Shown piece by piece: positions 44,351-52,984 of a stretch of 64,000 nucleotides of DNA. This DNA comes from Paraburkholderia sejongensis (lineage in GTDB: Bacteria; Pseudomonadota; Gammaproteobacteria; Burkholderiales; Burkholderiaceae). The first letter of the stretch is position 1; the number at the start of each line of letters is the position of its first letter. The position numbers and the translations under genes are program-made. Location: the NCBI RefSeq assembly GCF_020880815.1, contig NZ_JAJITD010000006.1, forward strand, positions 186,001-250,000. The letters run 5' to 3'. The notes under the pieces were generated by a model that searched no databases, was not told where the DNA came from, and saw nothing but the letters and a program-made list of their open reading frames with translations.

Positions 44351-45118
44351 TCAATTCATTACAAAGCCGCCGTTTACCGGCAGCAGCTGGCCGGTCACAA
44401 AGCGAGCGGCATCGGACAACAGGAACAGCACCGGCCCGGTTACGTCGTCGGGCACTTGTGCGCGCGTCAGCGCGCGGCCTTGCAGGTAGTACTCGTGACG
44501 CTCGGCGGGCACGTAGGCGGTCGCCTCGACTTCGGTCAGCCCCGGCGCGATCGCGTTGACGGTCACGCCGTGCGCGCCGAATTCGCGCGCGAGCGAACGG
44601 GTCATCGAGATCACCGCGCCCTTGCTGGCGACGTACGCGAGCAGCTTCGGCGCGCCCCACATCGCCGTATCCGACGCGATGTTGACGACCGCGCCGCGGC
44701 CCGAGTCGCGCAGATACGGCAGCGCGGCGCTGCTCATCAGCCAGGTGCCGCGCACGTTGACGTTCATCACCGCGTCCCACGTGTCGACCGACAGTTCATC
44801 GGCGAACTTGCCGCCCGAATTGGTGATCGCCGCGTTGTTGATCAGCGCATCGAGACCGCCCAGGCGCGCCGCGCCCTGCTGCGCAAATTCCTTGATGCTG
44901 GCGGGGTCGGCGAGATCGAGCGGCAGGTAGTGGGCCGCGTGACCCTGCTCGACCAGCGACGCGGCGAGCGCGCGGCCTTCGTCGTGCAGCACGTCGCCGA
45001 ACACGACCTGCGCACCGGCTTCGACCAGAGCGCGTACGAACGCCGCGCCGAGACCGCGCGCGCCGCCCGTCACGAGAACGCGCCGGCCGTCGAGCGCTGC
45101 GAGTGCGGTGTTATGCAT
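44351..45118 (-). CDS. SDR family dehydrogenase, candidate cis-dihydrodiol dehydrogenase
   Basis: 255 residues with complete catalytic set: TGGARGLG at the cofactor site, NNAA, Ser in NIASDTAMWG, and YVASK; ends FVTGQLLPVNGGFVMN. It directly follows the Rieske alpha gene with an eight-base overlap, which is where dihydrodiol dehydrogenases lie in aromatic operons. I infer that it rearomatises the cis-dihydrodiol made by the oxygenase to a catechol-like product using NAD. Start is the ATG within that overlap. Confidence 0.85.
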   Translation of the reverse strand: MHNTALAALDGRRVLVTGGARGLGAAFVRALVEAGAQVVFGDVLHDEGRALAASLVEQGHAAHYLPLDLADPASIKEFAQQGAARLGGLDALINNAAITNSGGKFADELSVDTWDAVMNVNVRGTWLMSSAALPYLRDSGRGAVVNIASDTAMWGAPKLLAYVASKGAVISMTRSLAREFGAHGVTVNAIAPGLTEVEATAYVPAERHEYYLQGRALTRAQVPDDVTGPVLFLLSDAARFVTGQLLPVNGGFVMN

Positions 45119-46205
45119 GGCTATGCCCGGCTGCGGCGCTTGCAGCGGCTGCGGGGGCCGCGTTCGCCGCGCGATGCGCGTCGAGTGCGGCGAGATCCTG
45201 CTGCGCGCGTTGCCGCAGCATGCGGCGCACACGCGTCATGCCGACGTCGTGCTGATACAGGAACTCGTGCTCGCGCGCGTTCGGCGCGAGGCTCTCCAGA
45301 ACGTAGCGGTCCTGTTCCAGCACGTCCCAGTGCAGACCTTCGAGGCGGTTGCGATACAGGAAGCGCCATGCGTCGCGCTGCCAGCCCTGCACCTTGCGGG
45401 TCCGCCAGAAGTAGACCTGGCAGTTCTCGCCGTCGACCGGCACCGCAAAGCCGATGATCCCGAAGCTGCCGCCGGGGCCGAACTTCTTCTTGTACGGAAT
45501 CGCGAGGCGCATCCACAGCGCGCCGGTGTCGCCGAGTTCGACCCAGTCGAAGTTCACGTCGCGCTGGCCGGTCTTCTCGAACATCAGACCGGTTTCGGTT
45601 TTGCGCACACGCATGTCGGCCTGCTTGTCGCCTTCGGCCATCGAGTGCGAGGTCGCGTGCAGATAGGCGCCGTGCATCGGGTCCATCACGTTGTCGATCG
45701 CGTACTGGTAATTGCACTTCCAGTTCGACATGCACAGGAAGCTTGCGTACTCCTCACCAACCAGTTCTTCCGGCAGGGTCAACGGCGCGGGTTCCTTGTG
45801 CGCGTCGTCGCCGAACCACAGGAAGATCGCGCCGGCGCGTTCTTCGGCCGGGTACGACTTCACGCAGGTGCGCCCTTCGAGCGGGCAGTTCGACACCGCC
45901 GGCACGTTGACCACGGTGCCGCCGCCGTTCACTTCGACGCCGTGATACCAGCACGCGACGCGGTCGCCGAGATTCCAGCCGAGCGACAGACGCGCGCCGC
46001 GATGCGGGCAGCGGTCTTCGAGCGCGTGGACTTTGCCTTCGTTGTCGCGCCACAGCACGATCTGGTCGCCGAGCCGTGTCACGCCGATCGGCGCGTTGCC
46101 GACCTGCCAGCTCGGCGCGACCGGATACCAGTAGTTGCGCAGGCCGCGGTCCAGATACGCCTTGACCGGATCGGCGGCGCTTTCAGTTGTAGTGGGGGAC
46201 GTCAT
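45111..46205 (-). CDS. Rieske non-heme iron oxygenase alpha subunit
   Basis: 364 residues. Rieske ligands C66 and H68 (RCPHRG) and C85 and H88 (CWYHG). The catalytic domain has NVMDPMHGAYLHATS with two His, and its Asp ligand downstream. The Ala-rich tail is dispensable-looking. No beta subunit gene is present, so a homo-oligomer of the phthalate/vanillate/carbazole kind is likely. Ferredoxin and reductase genes lie at the two ends of the operon. It begins pathway chemistry by hydroxylating the ring. I cannot name the substrate from sequence. Confidence 0.88.
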   Translation of the reverse strand: MTSPTTTESAADPVKAYLDRGLRNYWYPVAPSWQVGNAPIGVTRLGDQIVLWRDNEGKVHALEDRCPHRGARLSLGWNLGDRVACWYHGVEVNGGGTVVNVPAVSNCPLEGRTCVKSYPAEERAGAIFLWFGDDAHKEPAPLTLPEELVGEEYASFLCMSNWKCNYQYAIDNVMDPMHGAYLHATSHSMAEGDKQADMRVRKTETGLMFEKTGQRDVNFDWVELGDTGALWMRLAIPYKKKFGPGGSFGIIGFAVPVDGENCQVYFWRTRKVQGWQRDAWRFLYRNRLEGLHWDVLEQDRYVLESLAPNAREHEFLYQHDVGMTRVRRMLRQRAQQDLAALDAHRAANAAPAAAASAAAGHSHA

Positions 46206-46252
46206 GAAGAGACTCCAGTACGAATGCGATGAAACGGGTTCGGAAAGCCGGC

Positions 46253-46564
46253 TTAGTCGGCGAGCTGACGGAATTCGGCGGCCAGGCGCTCGGCATTCCA
46301 TTGCGTGCCTTCCGGGGTGCGGAAGCCGTCGCGGTTCAGGCCGTCGACTACTTCCTGCAACTGCGTCGCGCCGGCTTCGAAAACGCGTTCGAGCGCATCG
46401 CCGAAGTCGTTTTCGTACTGGGTCGGCTCGGCCTTGCGGTTCTGCCAGACCATGTTGGTGCTCTCGCCCGGCTTCTCGATCACGCCCTTGCCGGCGACGT
46501 TGTTCGGTTGCGGCGCGAGCCACGGCTTCAGGAACGGATTGAAATTCACGGCTACCTCTCGCAT
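46253..46564 (-). CDS. Small recombinase-like helix-turn-helix domain protein
   Basis: 103 residues from the ATG preceded by AAGGTGG. The N-terminus (FNPFLKPWLAPQPNN) is followed by a C-terminal recombinase-like HTH segment: QLQEVVDGLNRDGFRTPEGTQWNAERLAAEF, cut here to LNRDGFRTPEGTQWN. Proteins of this class occur beside Rieske oxygenases with no assigned function. It lies two bases after the ferredoxin gene and 47 before the oxygenase alpha gene, so it may be a structural or regulatory partner of the enzyme and not a recombinase. Confidence 0.7.
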   Translation of the reverse strand: MREVAVNFNPFLKPWLAPQPNNVAGKGVIEKPGESTNMVWQNRKAEPTQYENDFGDALERVFEAGATQLQEVVDGLNRDGFRTPEGTQWNAERLAAEFRQLAD

Positions 46565-46565
46565 G

Positions 46566-46880
46566 TCATTCCACCTTGATCTGGATTTCTTCACCTGCGA
46601 GACGTACCGAGTACATCTTCAGGTCGCGGCCGCCCGGCTCTTTCAGGCACTTGCCGGTCGGAATATGGAACACGGCTTCGTGCAGCGGACATTCGACGGT
46701 GTCGCCGTCGATGAAACCCTGCGTCAGCAGCGCGTACGCGTGCGGGCAGACGTTTTCCATCGCGTAGATCTCGTCGCCCACCTTGTAGATGCCGACCTCC
46801 GTGTCGTCGAATTTGAATTCGAGCGGGGAGTCTTCGGACAGGTCGCCGGCATGTCCGGCACAGCGCCATTGTTCAGTCAT
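46566..46880 (-). CDS. Rieske [2Fe-2S] ferredoxin
   Basis: 104 residues. Cluster ligands C45 and H47 in CPHAYALLTQG, and C64 and H67 in CPLHEAVFHIPTGKC. Small soluble ferredoxin that carries electrons from the FAD reductase (34838-36103) to the oxygenase alpha subunit (45111-46205). It is the first gene of the operon, 25 bases downstream of an inverted repeat at 46906-46921. Confidence 0.9.
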   Translation of the reverse strand: MTEQWRCAGHAGDLSEDSPLEFKFDDTEVGIYKVGDEIYAMENVCPHAYALLTQGFIDGDTVECPLHEAVFHIPTGKCLKEPGGRDLKMYSVRLAGEEIQIKVE

Positions 46881-46905
46881 TTCTCACGTTCTCCTGAGCC
46901 TTTAC

Positions 46906-46921
46906 GTTCCATATACGGAAC
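46906..46921. promoter_or_regulatory. Operator-like palindrome before the catabolic operon
   Basis: GTTCCATATACGGAAC (arms GTTCC/GGAAC, six-base centre) lies just upstream of the ferredoxin start. A degenerate relative, GTTCGTGTATGGAC, follows at about 46925-46938, and a matching palindrome is near the porin promoter (47192-47203). These are candidate IclR sites; the two IclR genes flanking the region are the obvious binders. The 46881-47324 stretch otherwise holds no gene. Confidence 0.6.
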
Positions 46922-47191
46922 ATCAGTTCGTGTATGGACAATTATAGGAGCGTGTCTGCGCCGAACAAAATAAAAAAATAGCTTCTCCAGGGAAAACACC
47001 GACTGTCGTTTTTCACCGACGCCGCGCTGCCGCGAATCGCGCTGAGCCTTATGCCACACGGGCCTTTGCTGGGCGAGGGATAAGGCCAATGGTGGGACGA
47101 TTGGCAACCATAAAGAGAGGGTTTGTCCCAATCCCGAAAACTATTGGGAATGATTTTGACTTCACTATACTTTCCATAGGCGATACGTTTG

Positions 47192-47203
47192 TCCATATAT
47201 GGA
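47192..47203. promoter_or_regulatory. Operator-like palindrome before the porin gene
   Basis: TCCATATATGGA is a perfect 12-base palindrome and, with its flanks GT and AC, matches the site at 46906-46921 closely. It lies about 120 bases before the porin start and 310 bases before the divergent operon, so one regulator could control both. Confidence 0.6.
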
Positions 47204-47324
47204 ACATTAGGAACGTAACCCCATGAGGTTCTGACGCGGGATCAGAACGGAATCAACCCCAAGAACAGATCAAAGGACGCTGCATGCGACGAGTGTCCAC
47301 GTCGTTTGATCAGGAGAACCAACG

Positions 47325-48398
47325 GTGAAGCAACTGATTGCAGCCGCTTTGACGGCAACCTGCATGACCACGGGCGCGTGGGCGCAGAGCAGTGTCACGC
47401 TATACGGCAGCCTCGATGCCGGCGTCGCCTATATCAGCAACGTGGGCGGCCACGCGAAGTGGATGCTCGAACAGGGCAACATGCAGCCCGACCGTTGGGG
47501 CCTGAAGGGGGTGGAAGATTTGGGCGGCGGTCTGAAGGCGGTATTCCAGCTCGAAAACGGCTTCTACACGAACAACGGCGCGATGGCCAAGCCCGGCGTG
47601 CTGTTCAACCGGATGGCTTATGTGGGGCTGTCGTCCGATCGCTTCGGCACGCTGACCTTCGGTCACCAGACGCCGTTCAGCTTCGACGTGCTCGGCACCT
47701 TCAGCACCGCCTATCAGGCCGCGAGCTGGTATGCGTTCCACCCGGGCAATATCGACGCGCTCGCGAACACCGCGGTGGTCCCGTACGACAACTCGGCGAA
47801 GTTCCGCTCGGCGTCGTTCGGCGGCTTCACGTTCGGCGCAATGATGGGGCTCGGCAACCAGACCAACTTCGCGACCGGCCGCACCTACGGTTTCGCGGCG
47901 ACCTATGCGAACGGCGGCTTCAAGGCGGGTGCAAGCTACTCGAACGAAAACAACCGCACGCCGTCGATCGTCACGACCGGCATCACGACTTTCCAGGGCC
48001 AGCCGGCCGCGACCTATACCGCCGACAAGCTGCAGAACATGGGCGCGGGCCTGTCGTACCAGTTCGGCAGCGTGCTGGTGCACGGCCTGTACACGCGTGT
48101 GAAGCTCGAAAGCGCCGGTCATTCGGATACCTATCAGAGCTATGACGCGGGCGCGAACTGGTCGGTCACGCCGTTCAACACGATCGCCGGCGGCGCCGCG
48201 ACGACCACGCTGGCCGGCCATCGCTGGACCCAGTTCATGATCGGCAATATCTATGCGCTGTCGAAGTCGACCCAGGTGTATATCAACGCGCTGTATCAGC
48301 GCGCGGGGTCGAACACCGATGCGGCGTTCTTCACCGCCGGCGTGTCGAGCGGCCGCAATCAGGCAATCGTGCTGAGCGGCATTCATCACTCGTTTTAA
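47325..48398 (+). CDS. OmpC-type general porin
   Basis: 357 residues. GTG start with CAGGAG upstream; signal peptide to residue 21 (GAWAQ). The mature part begins SSVTLYGSLDAGVAYISNVGG and contains QPDRWGLKGVEDLGGGLKAVFQLE (cut to RWGLKGVEDLGGGLKA), GLSSDRFGTLTFG and a C-terminal LSGIHHSF, the classic betaproteobacterial 16-stranded porin with terminal Phe. It lets small aromatic acids cross the outer membrane. Divergent from the catabolic operon with matching palindromes, so co-regulation is likely. Confidence 0.92.
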   Translation: MKQLIAAALTATCMTTGAWAQSSVTLYGSLDAGVAYISNVGGHAKWMLEQGNMQPDRWGLKGVEDLGGGLKAVFQLENGFYTNNGAMAKPGVLFNRMAYVGLSSDRFGTLTFGHQTPFSFDVLGTFSTAYQAASWYAFHPGNIDALANTAVVPYDNSAKFRSASFGGFTFGAMMGLGNQTNFATGRTYGFAATYANGGFKAGASYSNENNRTPSIVTTGITTFQGQPAATYTADKLQNMGAGLSYQFGSVLVHGLYTRVKLESAGHSDTYQSYDAGANWSVTPFNTIAGGAATTTLAGHRWTQFMIGNIYALSKSTQVYINALYQRAGSNTDAAFFTAGVSSGRNQAIVLSGIHHSF

Positions 48399-48433
48399 GG
48401 CGCGGGTTTGAGCCACTCATAACGTGACGATAT

Positions 48434-48462
48434 GAAACCGGCCGCGCAAGGCGGCCGGTTTC
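48434..48462 (+). terminator. Terminator after the porin gene
   Basis: A 12-bp perfect stem (GAAACCGGCCGC and complement) with a five-base loop, followed by GTTAAA. It lies 36 bases after the porin stop. Confidence 0.8.
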
Positions 48463-48533
48463 GTTAAACGCGATGAAGTAAGTGTTGAGGAAGTCGCCGC
48501 CGGCGCGCATGCGATAACGCACCGGTGACGCCC

Positions 48534-49550
48534 TCAGTGCGCGGGCACCTGCCGGCGGCGTGCCTGCATCGCGGTCGGATCGTCCGGCCGCGGCCGGTAG
48601 CTGAGCCGCTCGGACAGCTCGAGCGCCGCCTGGCACACCGACACGACCAGTGGATCGCGCGCCGCGCTCTCGCCGAGATCCGAACGCGGCACCGTAATGG
48701 TCAGCGCCGCGGCGATCTTGCCGCTCTGGTCGCGCACCGGCGCGCTCACCACCGAAATCCCCCGCTCGAACGATGCCTCGCTGACCGCGTAGCCAAGCGC
48801 CGCGCTCTCGCGCACGCGGCCGTACAGTTCCTCGACGGTCGCCGGCGTGCGGTCGGTGAAGCGTTCGAGCTGCGGCTCCGGATACAGCTGGCGCAACTGC
48901 TCGAAACTCAGGTCGCCCATCAGCACCTGGCCGTGCACGGTCGCATGCGCGGGCAGCCGGGTGCCGACGTGCACCTTCACCGAACTGAACATCGGCTCGT
49001 GCGTCTGCGCCTTCGCGACGAACACCACGTCGCGCTGATCGCGGATCAGCAGATGCGTGCTGAAGCCGGTCGCATCGCGCAGGCGTTCGAGGATCGGCGT
49101 GCCGACGTCGGTCAGTTCGAGCGAGCTCAGATATTCGAAGCCGAGCCGCAGCACCGCGACGCTCAGCCGGAAATAACGGTCGCCGTTCACGCGTTCGAGG
49201 AAGCCGAGCGCTTCGAGCGTCTGCAGCAAACGGAAGGTGGTGGTGCGCGGAATGCCGATCCGCTTCGAAAGTTCAGGCGCGCCGAGCACCGGTTCGCGCG
49301 CGCTGAATTCGGCAAGGATGCGCAGGCCGCGTTCGAGGCCCGGCACCAGATAGGTCGAGCCGCCCGCGCTGTCGTCATCGGATGCCGCGAGCGAGTCCGC
49401 GCGCGCCGCGTGTGCCTGTGCTTTTGCCTCGGTTTGTACCGCTTCGCTCTGCGACGCGGCGGCGGCCGTCGCGCGAGTTTTGGTTTGCCTGCGTCCCACT
49501 CCTGTCTGCTCTTCTTTTGCCATCTTGGCTGCCGTTTCTCTGCGGTTCAT
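48534..49550 (-). CDS. Second IclR-type regulator, close paralogue of the operon regulator
   Basis: 338 residues (or 329 from a second ATG at 49523; neither has a clear ribosome site). A long Ala/Gln/Thr-rich N-terminal extension of about 65 residues precedes a winged HTH (VPGLERGLRILAEFS, LSKRIGIPRTTTFRLLQTLE) and an effector domain with SFERGISVVSAPVR. Most positions agree with the regulator at 41914-42807. Both probably recognise similar DNA, so competition or heteromers are possible. Convergent with the porin gene. Confidence 0.87.
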   Translation of the reverse strand: MNRRETAAKMAKEEQTGVGRRQTKTRATAAAASQSEAVQTEAKAQAHAARADSLAASDDDSAGGSTYLVPGLERGLRILAEFSAREPVLGAPELSKRIGIPRTTTFRLLQTLEALGFLERVNGDRYFRLSVAVLRLGFEYLSSLELTDVGTPILERLRDATGFSTHLLIRDQRDVVFVAKAQTHEPMFSSVKVHVGTRLPAHATVHGQVLMGDLSFEQLRQLYPEPQLERFTDRTPATVEELYGRVRESAALGYAVSEASFERGISVVSAPVRDQSGKIAAALTITVPRSDLGESAARDPLVVSVCQAALELSERLSYRPRPDDPTAMQARRRQVPAH

Positions 49551-49730
49551 CGGATACGAGGCCGGCTCGACTCCGGCGTACGGTGTTCCATCTGTAAAAC
49601 CTGCCTCGGTTCGTCATCATAGCGCGAAGCATGCGGCGATTCGGCCACGCGGTGCTATGCTTGGCTCCGGTCCGGCCGTACGGGTATCGCGCCGCGCGGC
49701 CGCGCCGAGACAGCGTGTGGAGACCCCGCC

Positions 49731-50027
49731 ATGTCCGATGCCATCCAGATTCAGGTCGCCGACTCCCATCTTTATCCGGGCTGCGCGGTGCGCATCGCGC
49801 ATCTGCCCGAGCCGGCCGCGGGGCCGCGTCTCGCCGACGCGCACGTCGAATTCGCCGATGGCTCCGGCGCGCACGCAACCTGCCAGCGGCGCGCACACGA
49901 CGAACTCGAACTGAGCGTCGACGGGTACGCGACGCAACGGCGTCACCCGGTAAACGCACGGCACTGGTTGCTGTTCGCCGTCGATGCAACGCAGCATAGC
50001 TGGCGCGTCAAACGCCGGCTGCCATAG
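49731..50027 (+). CDS. Small hypothetical protein
   Basis: 98 residues preceded by GGAG. Short beta-like segments (IQIQVADSHLYPGCAVRIAHL, cut to VADSHLYPGCAVRIAH, and ELELSVDGYATQRR) suggest a compact cytoplasmic domain. No signal peptide, no membrane helix, no recognised family. Codon use looks real. Confidence 0.45.
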   Translation: MSDAIQIQVADSHLYPGCAVRIAHLPEPAAGPRLADAHVEFADGSGAHATCQRRAHDELELSVDGYATQRRHPVNARHWLLFAVDATQHSWRVKRRLP

Positions 50028-50172
50028 AGTCGCGGCGCAACGAGCCGCGCTGAGCCACCACAAGCAAGCCGCATCAAGTCGCGAGGCCAACCGGCCTCCC
50101 GGAAAACGCAACCGGTGTCGCCCGCGTGCCGAGCTGTGCGAACGCGCGACACGTCTCTTTCGGAACTCACCG

Positions 50173-51885
50173 ATGACCGCCCACGATCCTGACTTGCCGC
50201 CGAAGCTGGACAACGCCACCTCGATCGATAGCCCCAACGACCTGCCCGACGATCCCGAACGCCGCCGCGTCCTCACCGGTCTCGCCGCGGTCGGCCTCGG
50301 CCTCGCGCTGAGCGGCTGCAAAACCGGCGACGCTCTCGCGGGCAACCCGCCGCCGCGCAGCGCCGCCGACGCACGGCTCGACGCCGCGCTGCACGCGCAG
50401 GTCAAACAGATCGTCGTGATCTACGCGGAGAACCGCAGCTTCGCGAACCTGTACGGCAACTACCCGGGCGTGCAGCAGCCACTCGCCGCGGTGAGCGCCG
50501 AGCGCTACGCGCAGCTCGATCGCGACGGCAAGACGCCGCTTCCGCGGCTGCCGGCAATCTGGGGCGGCCTCGTGCCGCAGGCGCAGGAGGTGGACGGCAA
50601 GCGCTTCATGATCGGCGAGAACGATCTCGACCATCTGCGCAACCGGCCGTTCCAACTCGTCGACGCGCAGGGCGCGCCGCTGCCGACCGGGGTGATCACG
50701 CGCGACCTCGTGCACCGCTTCTATCAGAACCAGATGCAGATCAACGCGGGGCGCAACAACCAGTTCGCCGCGTGGGGCGACTCCGGCGGCCTCGTGATGG
50801 GCCACTATCGCAATTCGGCCGACTCGCTGCGGCTGTGGAATCTCGCGCAGCAGTACACGCTGTGCGACAACTTCTTCATGGCGGCGTTCGGCGGCTCGTG
50901 GCTGAACCACATCTTCCTGATCTCCGCGCAGGCGCCGTACTACCCGGACATTCATAACAGCCCGGCGAAAAAGCTGGTTTCGGTGGTCGACGGCGACGAC
51001 CCGACCGGCACGCGGCTCAAGCTCGCCGCCGACTGCCCCGCCTCGGCGCTCGACGGCCCGCCGAGATTCGTCAACGACGGCGCGTTCACCGCCGACGGCT
51101 ACGCGGTCAACACCATGGCGCCGCCGTATCAGCCGAGCAACGTGCGCGCGGCTCTGGGCGGCGATCCGGCATTCGCCGACCCCGCCGATCCGCGTGTGCT
51201 GCGTCCGCAAACTTACGCGACGATCGGCGACCGGCTATCGGACAAGGGGATCGACTGGGCGTGGTACAGCGGCGCCTGGCAATACGCACTCAAGCATCGC
51301 GACACCGGCGCGGTGCCCGATTTCCAGTATCACCATCAGCCGTTCAACTACTTCGCCAACTACGCGCCGGGCAGCGCGGCGCGCCGCCGACATCTTCGCG
51401 ACGGCGGGATGGGCGACGAGCCGTCGACCAACCGGCTGCTCGCCGACATCGACGCCGGGCGTCTGCCGAGCGTCACGTTCTACAAACCGCAAGGCGACCT
51501 GAACATGCACGCGGGTTACGCGGACGTCAAATCGGGCGACCGTCATATCGCGACGATCGTCGAACATCTGCAGCGCGGTCCGCAATGGGCGGATACGGTC
51601 GTGATCGTCACCGTCGATGAGAACGGCGGCTGGTGGGATCCGGTCGCGCCGCCGACCGGCGACCGCTGGGGTCCGGGCTCGCGCATTCCGGCGCTGGTGA
51701 TTTCGCCGCTTGCGAAAAAGGGCTATGTCGATCACACGGTGTACGACACCAATTCGATTCTGCGTTTTATCAGTCGCGTGCACGGACTCGCGCCGCTCGA
51801 TGGAGTGCTCGCGCGCGATCAGGCGTTCGCGAAGAATGGACTCGCGCCGCTCGGGGATTTGACTGCGTCGCTCGATCTGGCCTGA
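50173..51885 (+). CDS. Phospholipase C/acid phosphatase (AcpA-like) family, Tat lipoprotein
   Basis: 570 residues. ERRRVLTGLAAVGLGLALSGC gives a twin-arginine-like signal (cut to ERRRVLTG) and a lipobox with Cys49, so it is probably exported folded and lipidated. The phosphoesterase domain has VVIYAENRSFANLYG (catalytic nucleophile region), GDSGGLVMGHYRN, and near the end VTVDENGGWWDPVAPP with HTVYDTNSILRFISR. Family enzymes hydrolyse phosphomonoesters or phospholipids with bound metal. It stands alone. Substrate not predictable. Confidence 0.87.
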   Translation: MTAHDPDLPPKLDNATSIDSPNDLPDDPERRRVLTGLAAVGLGLALSGCKTGDALAGNPPPRSAADARLDAALHAQVKQIVVIYAENRSFANLYGNYPGVQQPLAAVSAERYAQLDRDGKTPLPRLPAIWGGLVPQAQEVDGKRFMIGENDLDHLRNRPFQLVDAQGAPLPTGVITRDLVHRFYQNQMQINAGRNNQFAAWGDSGGLVMGHYRNSADSLRLWNLAQQYTLCDNFFMAAFGGSWLNHIFLISAQAPYYPDIHNSPAKKLVSVVDGDDPTGTRLKLAADCPASALDGPPRFVNDGAFTADGYAVNTMAPPYQPSNVRAALGGDPAFADPADPRVLRPQTYATIGDRLSDKGIDWAWYSGAWQYALKHRDTGAVPDFQYHHQPFNYFANYAPGSAARRRHLRDGGMGDEPSTNRLLADIDAGRLPSVTFYKPQGDLNMHAGYADVKSGDRHIATIVEHLQRGPQWADTVVIVTVDENGGWWDPVAPPTGDRWGPGSRIPALVISPLAKKGYVDHTVYDTNSILRFISRVHGLAPLDGVLARDQAFAKNGLAPLGDLTASLDLA

Positions 51886-52106
51886 GTTCGCAACAGCAGA
51901 ACGGATCGCGAAGGATCTCGCGACGTGCACGTTTTTTTGCCGCGGCGTGCACGTCGCGAACACTTCTGTACGGGCCAGCATCCGACGTACCTCGATCGGT
52001 GATGGCGGCACAAATATATTCCTCTGCCTTGTCTCGCCGCGGCCTTGCATAACGCGCGCCGCCGCCTAGACTGATAAAGCACTTCGCACTTTGTACGGGA
52101 CTGAAC

Positions 52107-52466
52107 ATGCGACTGACCATCCTGATCAACGGTTCCGATCCCACCGTAAGCCACGATTACGCTGTGCTATGGCTCGATACCGACGAACGCCGGTGGTCGA
52201 GAGAAGCGCATCAAGGGATCGACTTGCCCCCGTGGGGAGAGCTTCACGACGAAGACGGCGTCACCACGCTGTGCGCGCCGAGTGCCGATGCGCCGCTGTG
52301 CACGTTGCGCGGTCTGCACGTCGATAGAAAGGAGCGAGTGAGCGCCGCGCAAGGCGCCGCCGCCTGGACCGCGTTGCAATCGCGCAAGCCCACCAGCGGC
52401 TTCTGGCGTTTGCAGGCGGTGGACCGTCAAAAGGTCCGCGCGGAAAACAGTCTGTTCGGTAATTAA
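52107..52466 (+). CDS. Hypothetical protein
   Basis: 119 residues beginning MRLTILINGSDPTVSHDYAV. No signal or membrane segment; a compact mixed domain rich in Trp and Asp (LWLDTDERRWSREA, SGFWRLQAVDR). No family recognised. The start lacks a strong ribosome site, but codon bias is normal. Confidence 0.5.
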   Translation: MRLTILINGSDPTVSHDYAVLWLDTDERRWSREAHQGIDLPPWGELHDEDGVTTLCAPSADAPLCTLRGLHVDRKERVSAAQGAAAWTALQSRKPTSGFWRLQAVDRQKVRAENSLFGN

Positions 52467-52984
52467 GTTCTCGCGCGCTTCGGCGCGCTTTCCCTGTTTC
52501 GGTCGAAACTTCCGGCTCACGCGCGGGCGATGGCTCGCGCGTTTTCGCGCGTGTTCGTTCGCGCCGCGTGCATGGTTGCGTGCATGTGCGTGCGCCAACG
52601 CACACAGACGCGGCCGTTGGCGCAGCACTTAAGAAGTCCTTAAGCTTGCGTGCGTAGAGTCGGAAGTCCACGCATTCGGGTCGCTGCAAAGCGGCCCATT
52701 TTTTTGCTATGCGGGCATGCGCGCCGTTCTCCGCCCTCGCCTCTTTCTCCGATGTTCTCGCTCGCTGTTCCGCAACTCACCGACATGCTTGCATGCCAGG
52801 CCCGAATCGAGGTGCCTGACGCTCCGACAGTTCCGTCAGCTCGTCCATGGACAATTCCTAATTTCAATTACCGTTGTTTGCTTCATACGTAATTGACTGT
52901 TTTTAACTCACGTGAATGTTGATTTAACTCACGTTAATGGCGATGCGAGGTACTTTCGGAAAGCTAATAAAAACGCTACACCGA
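52467..52984 (+). promoter_or_regulatory. Leader of the CdiA-like gene with two 17-bp direct repeats
   Basis: The 518 bases hold no gene. Just before the adhesin start, TTTAACTCACGTGAATG (52902-52918) and TTTAACTCACGTTAATG (52923-52939) differ at one base and are spaced 21 bases, two helical turns, suggesting tandem binding of a regulator. AT content rises sharply from about 52850, as expected for a promoter region. Confidence 0.5.

Noticed and set aside
45111..46880. Naming the oxygenase as anthranilate or carbazole dioxygenase
   Set aside because: Rieske and iron motifs are generic and the surrounding genes do not match those pathways; substrate naming would be a guess.
46877..47131. Small minus-strand frames in the porin/operon intergenic region
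   Set aside because: No ribosome site or coding bias; the stretch is better explained as a divergent promoter region.
47156..47171. TTGACT followed by TATACT as a sigma-70 promoter for the porin gene
   Set aside because: The hexamers are only four bases apart, far below the usual 16-18; they cannot be one promoter.
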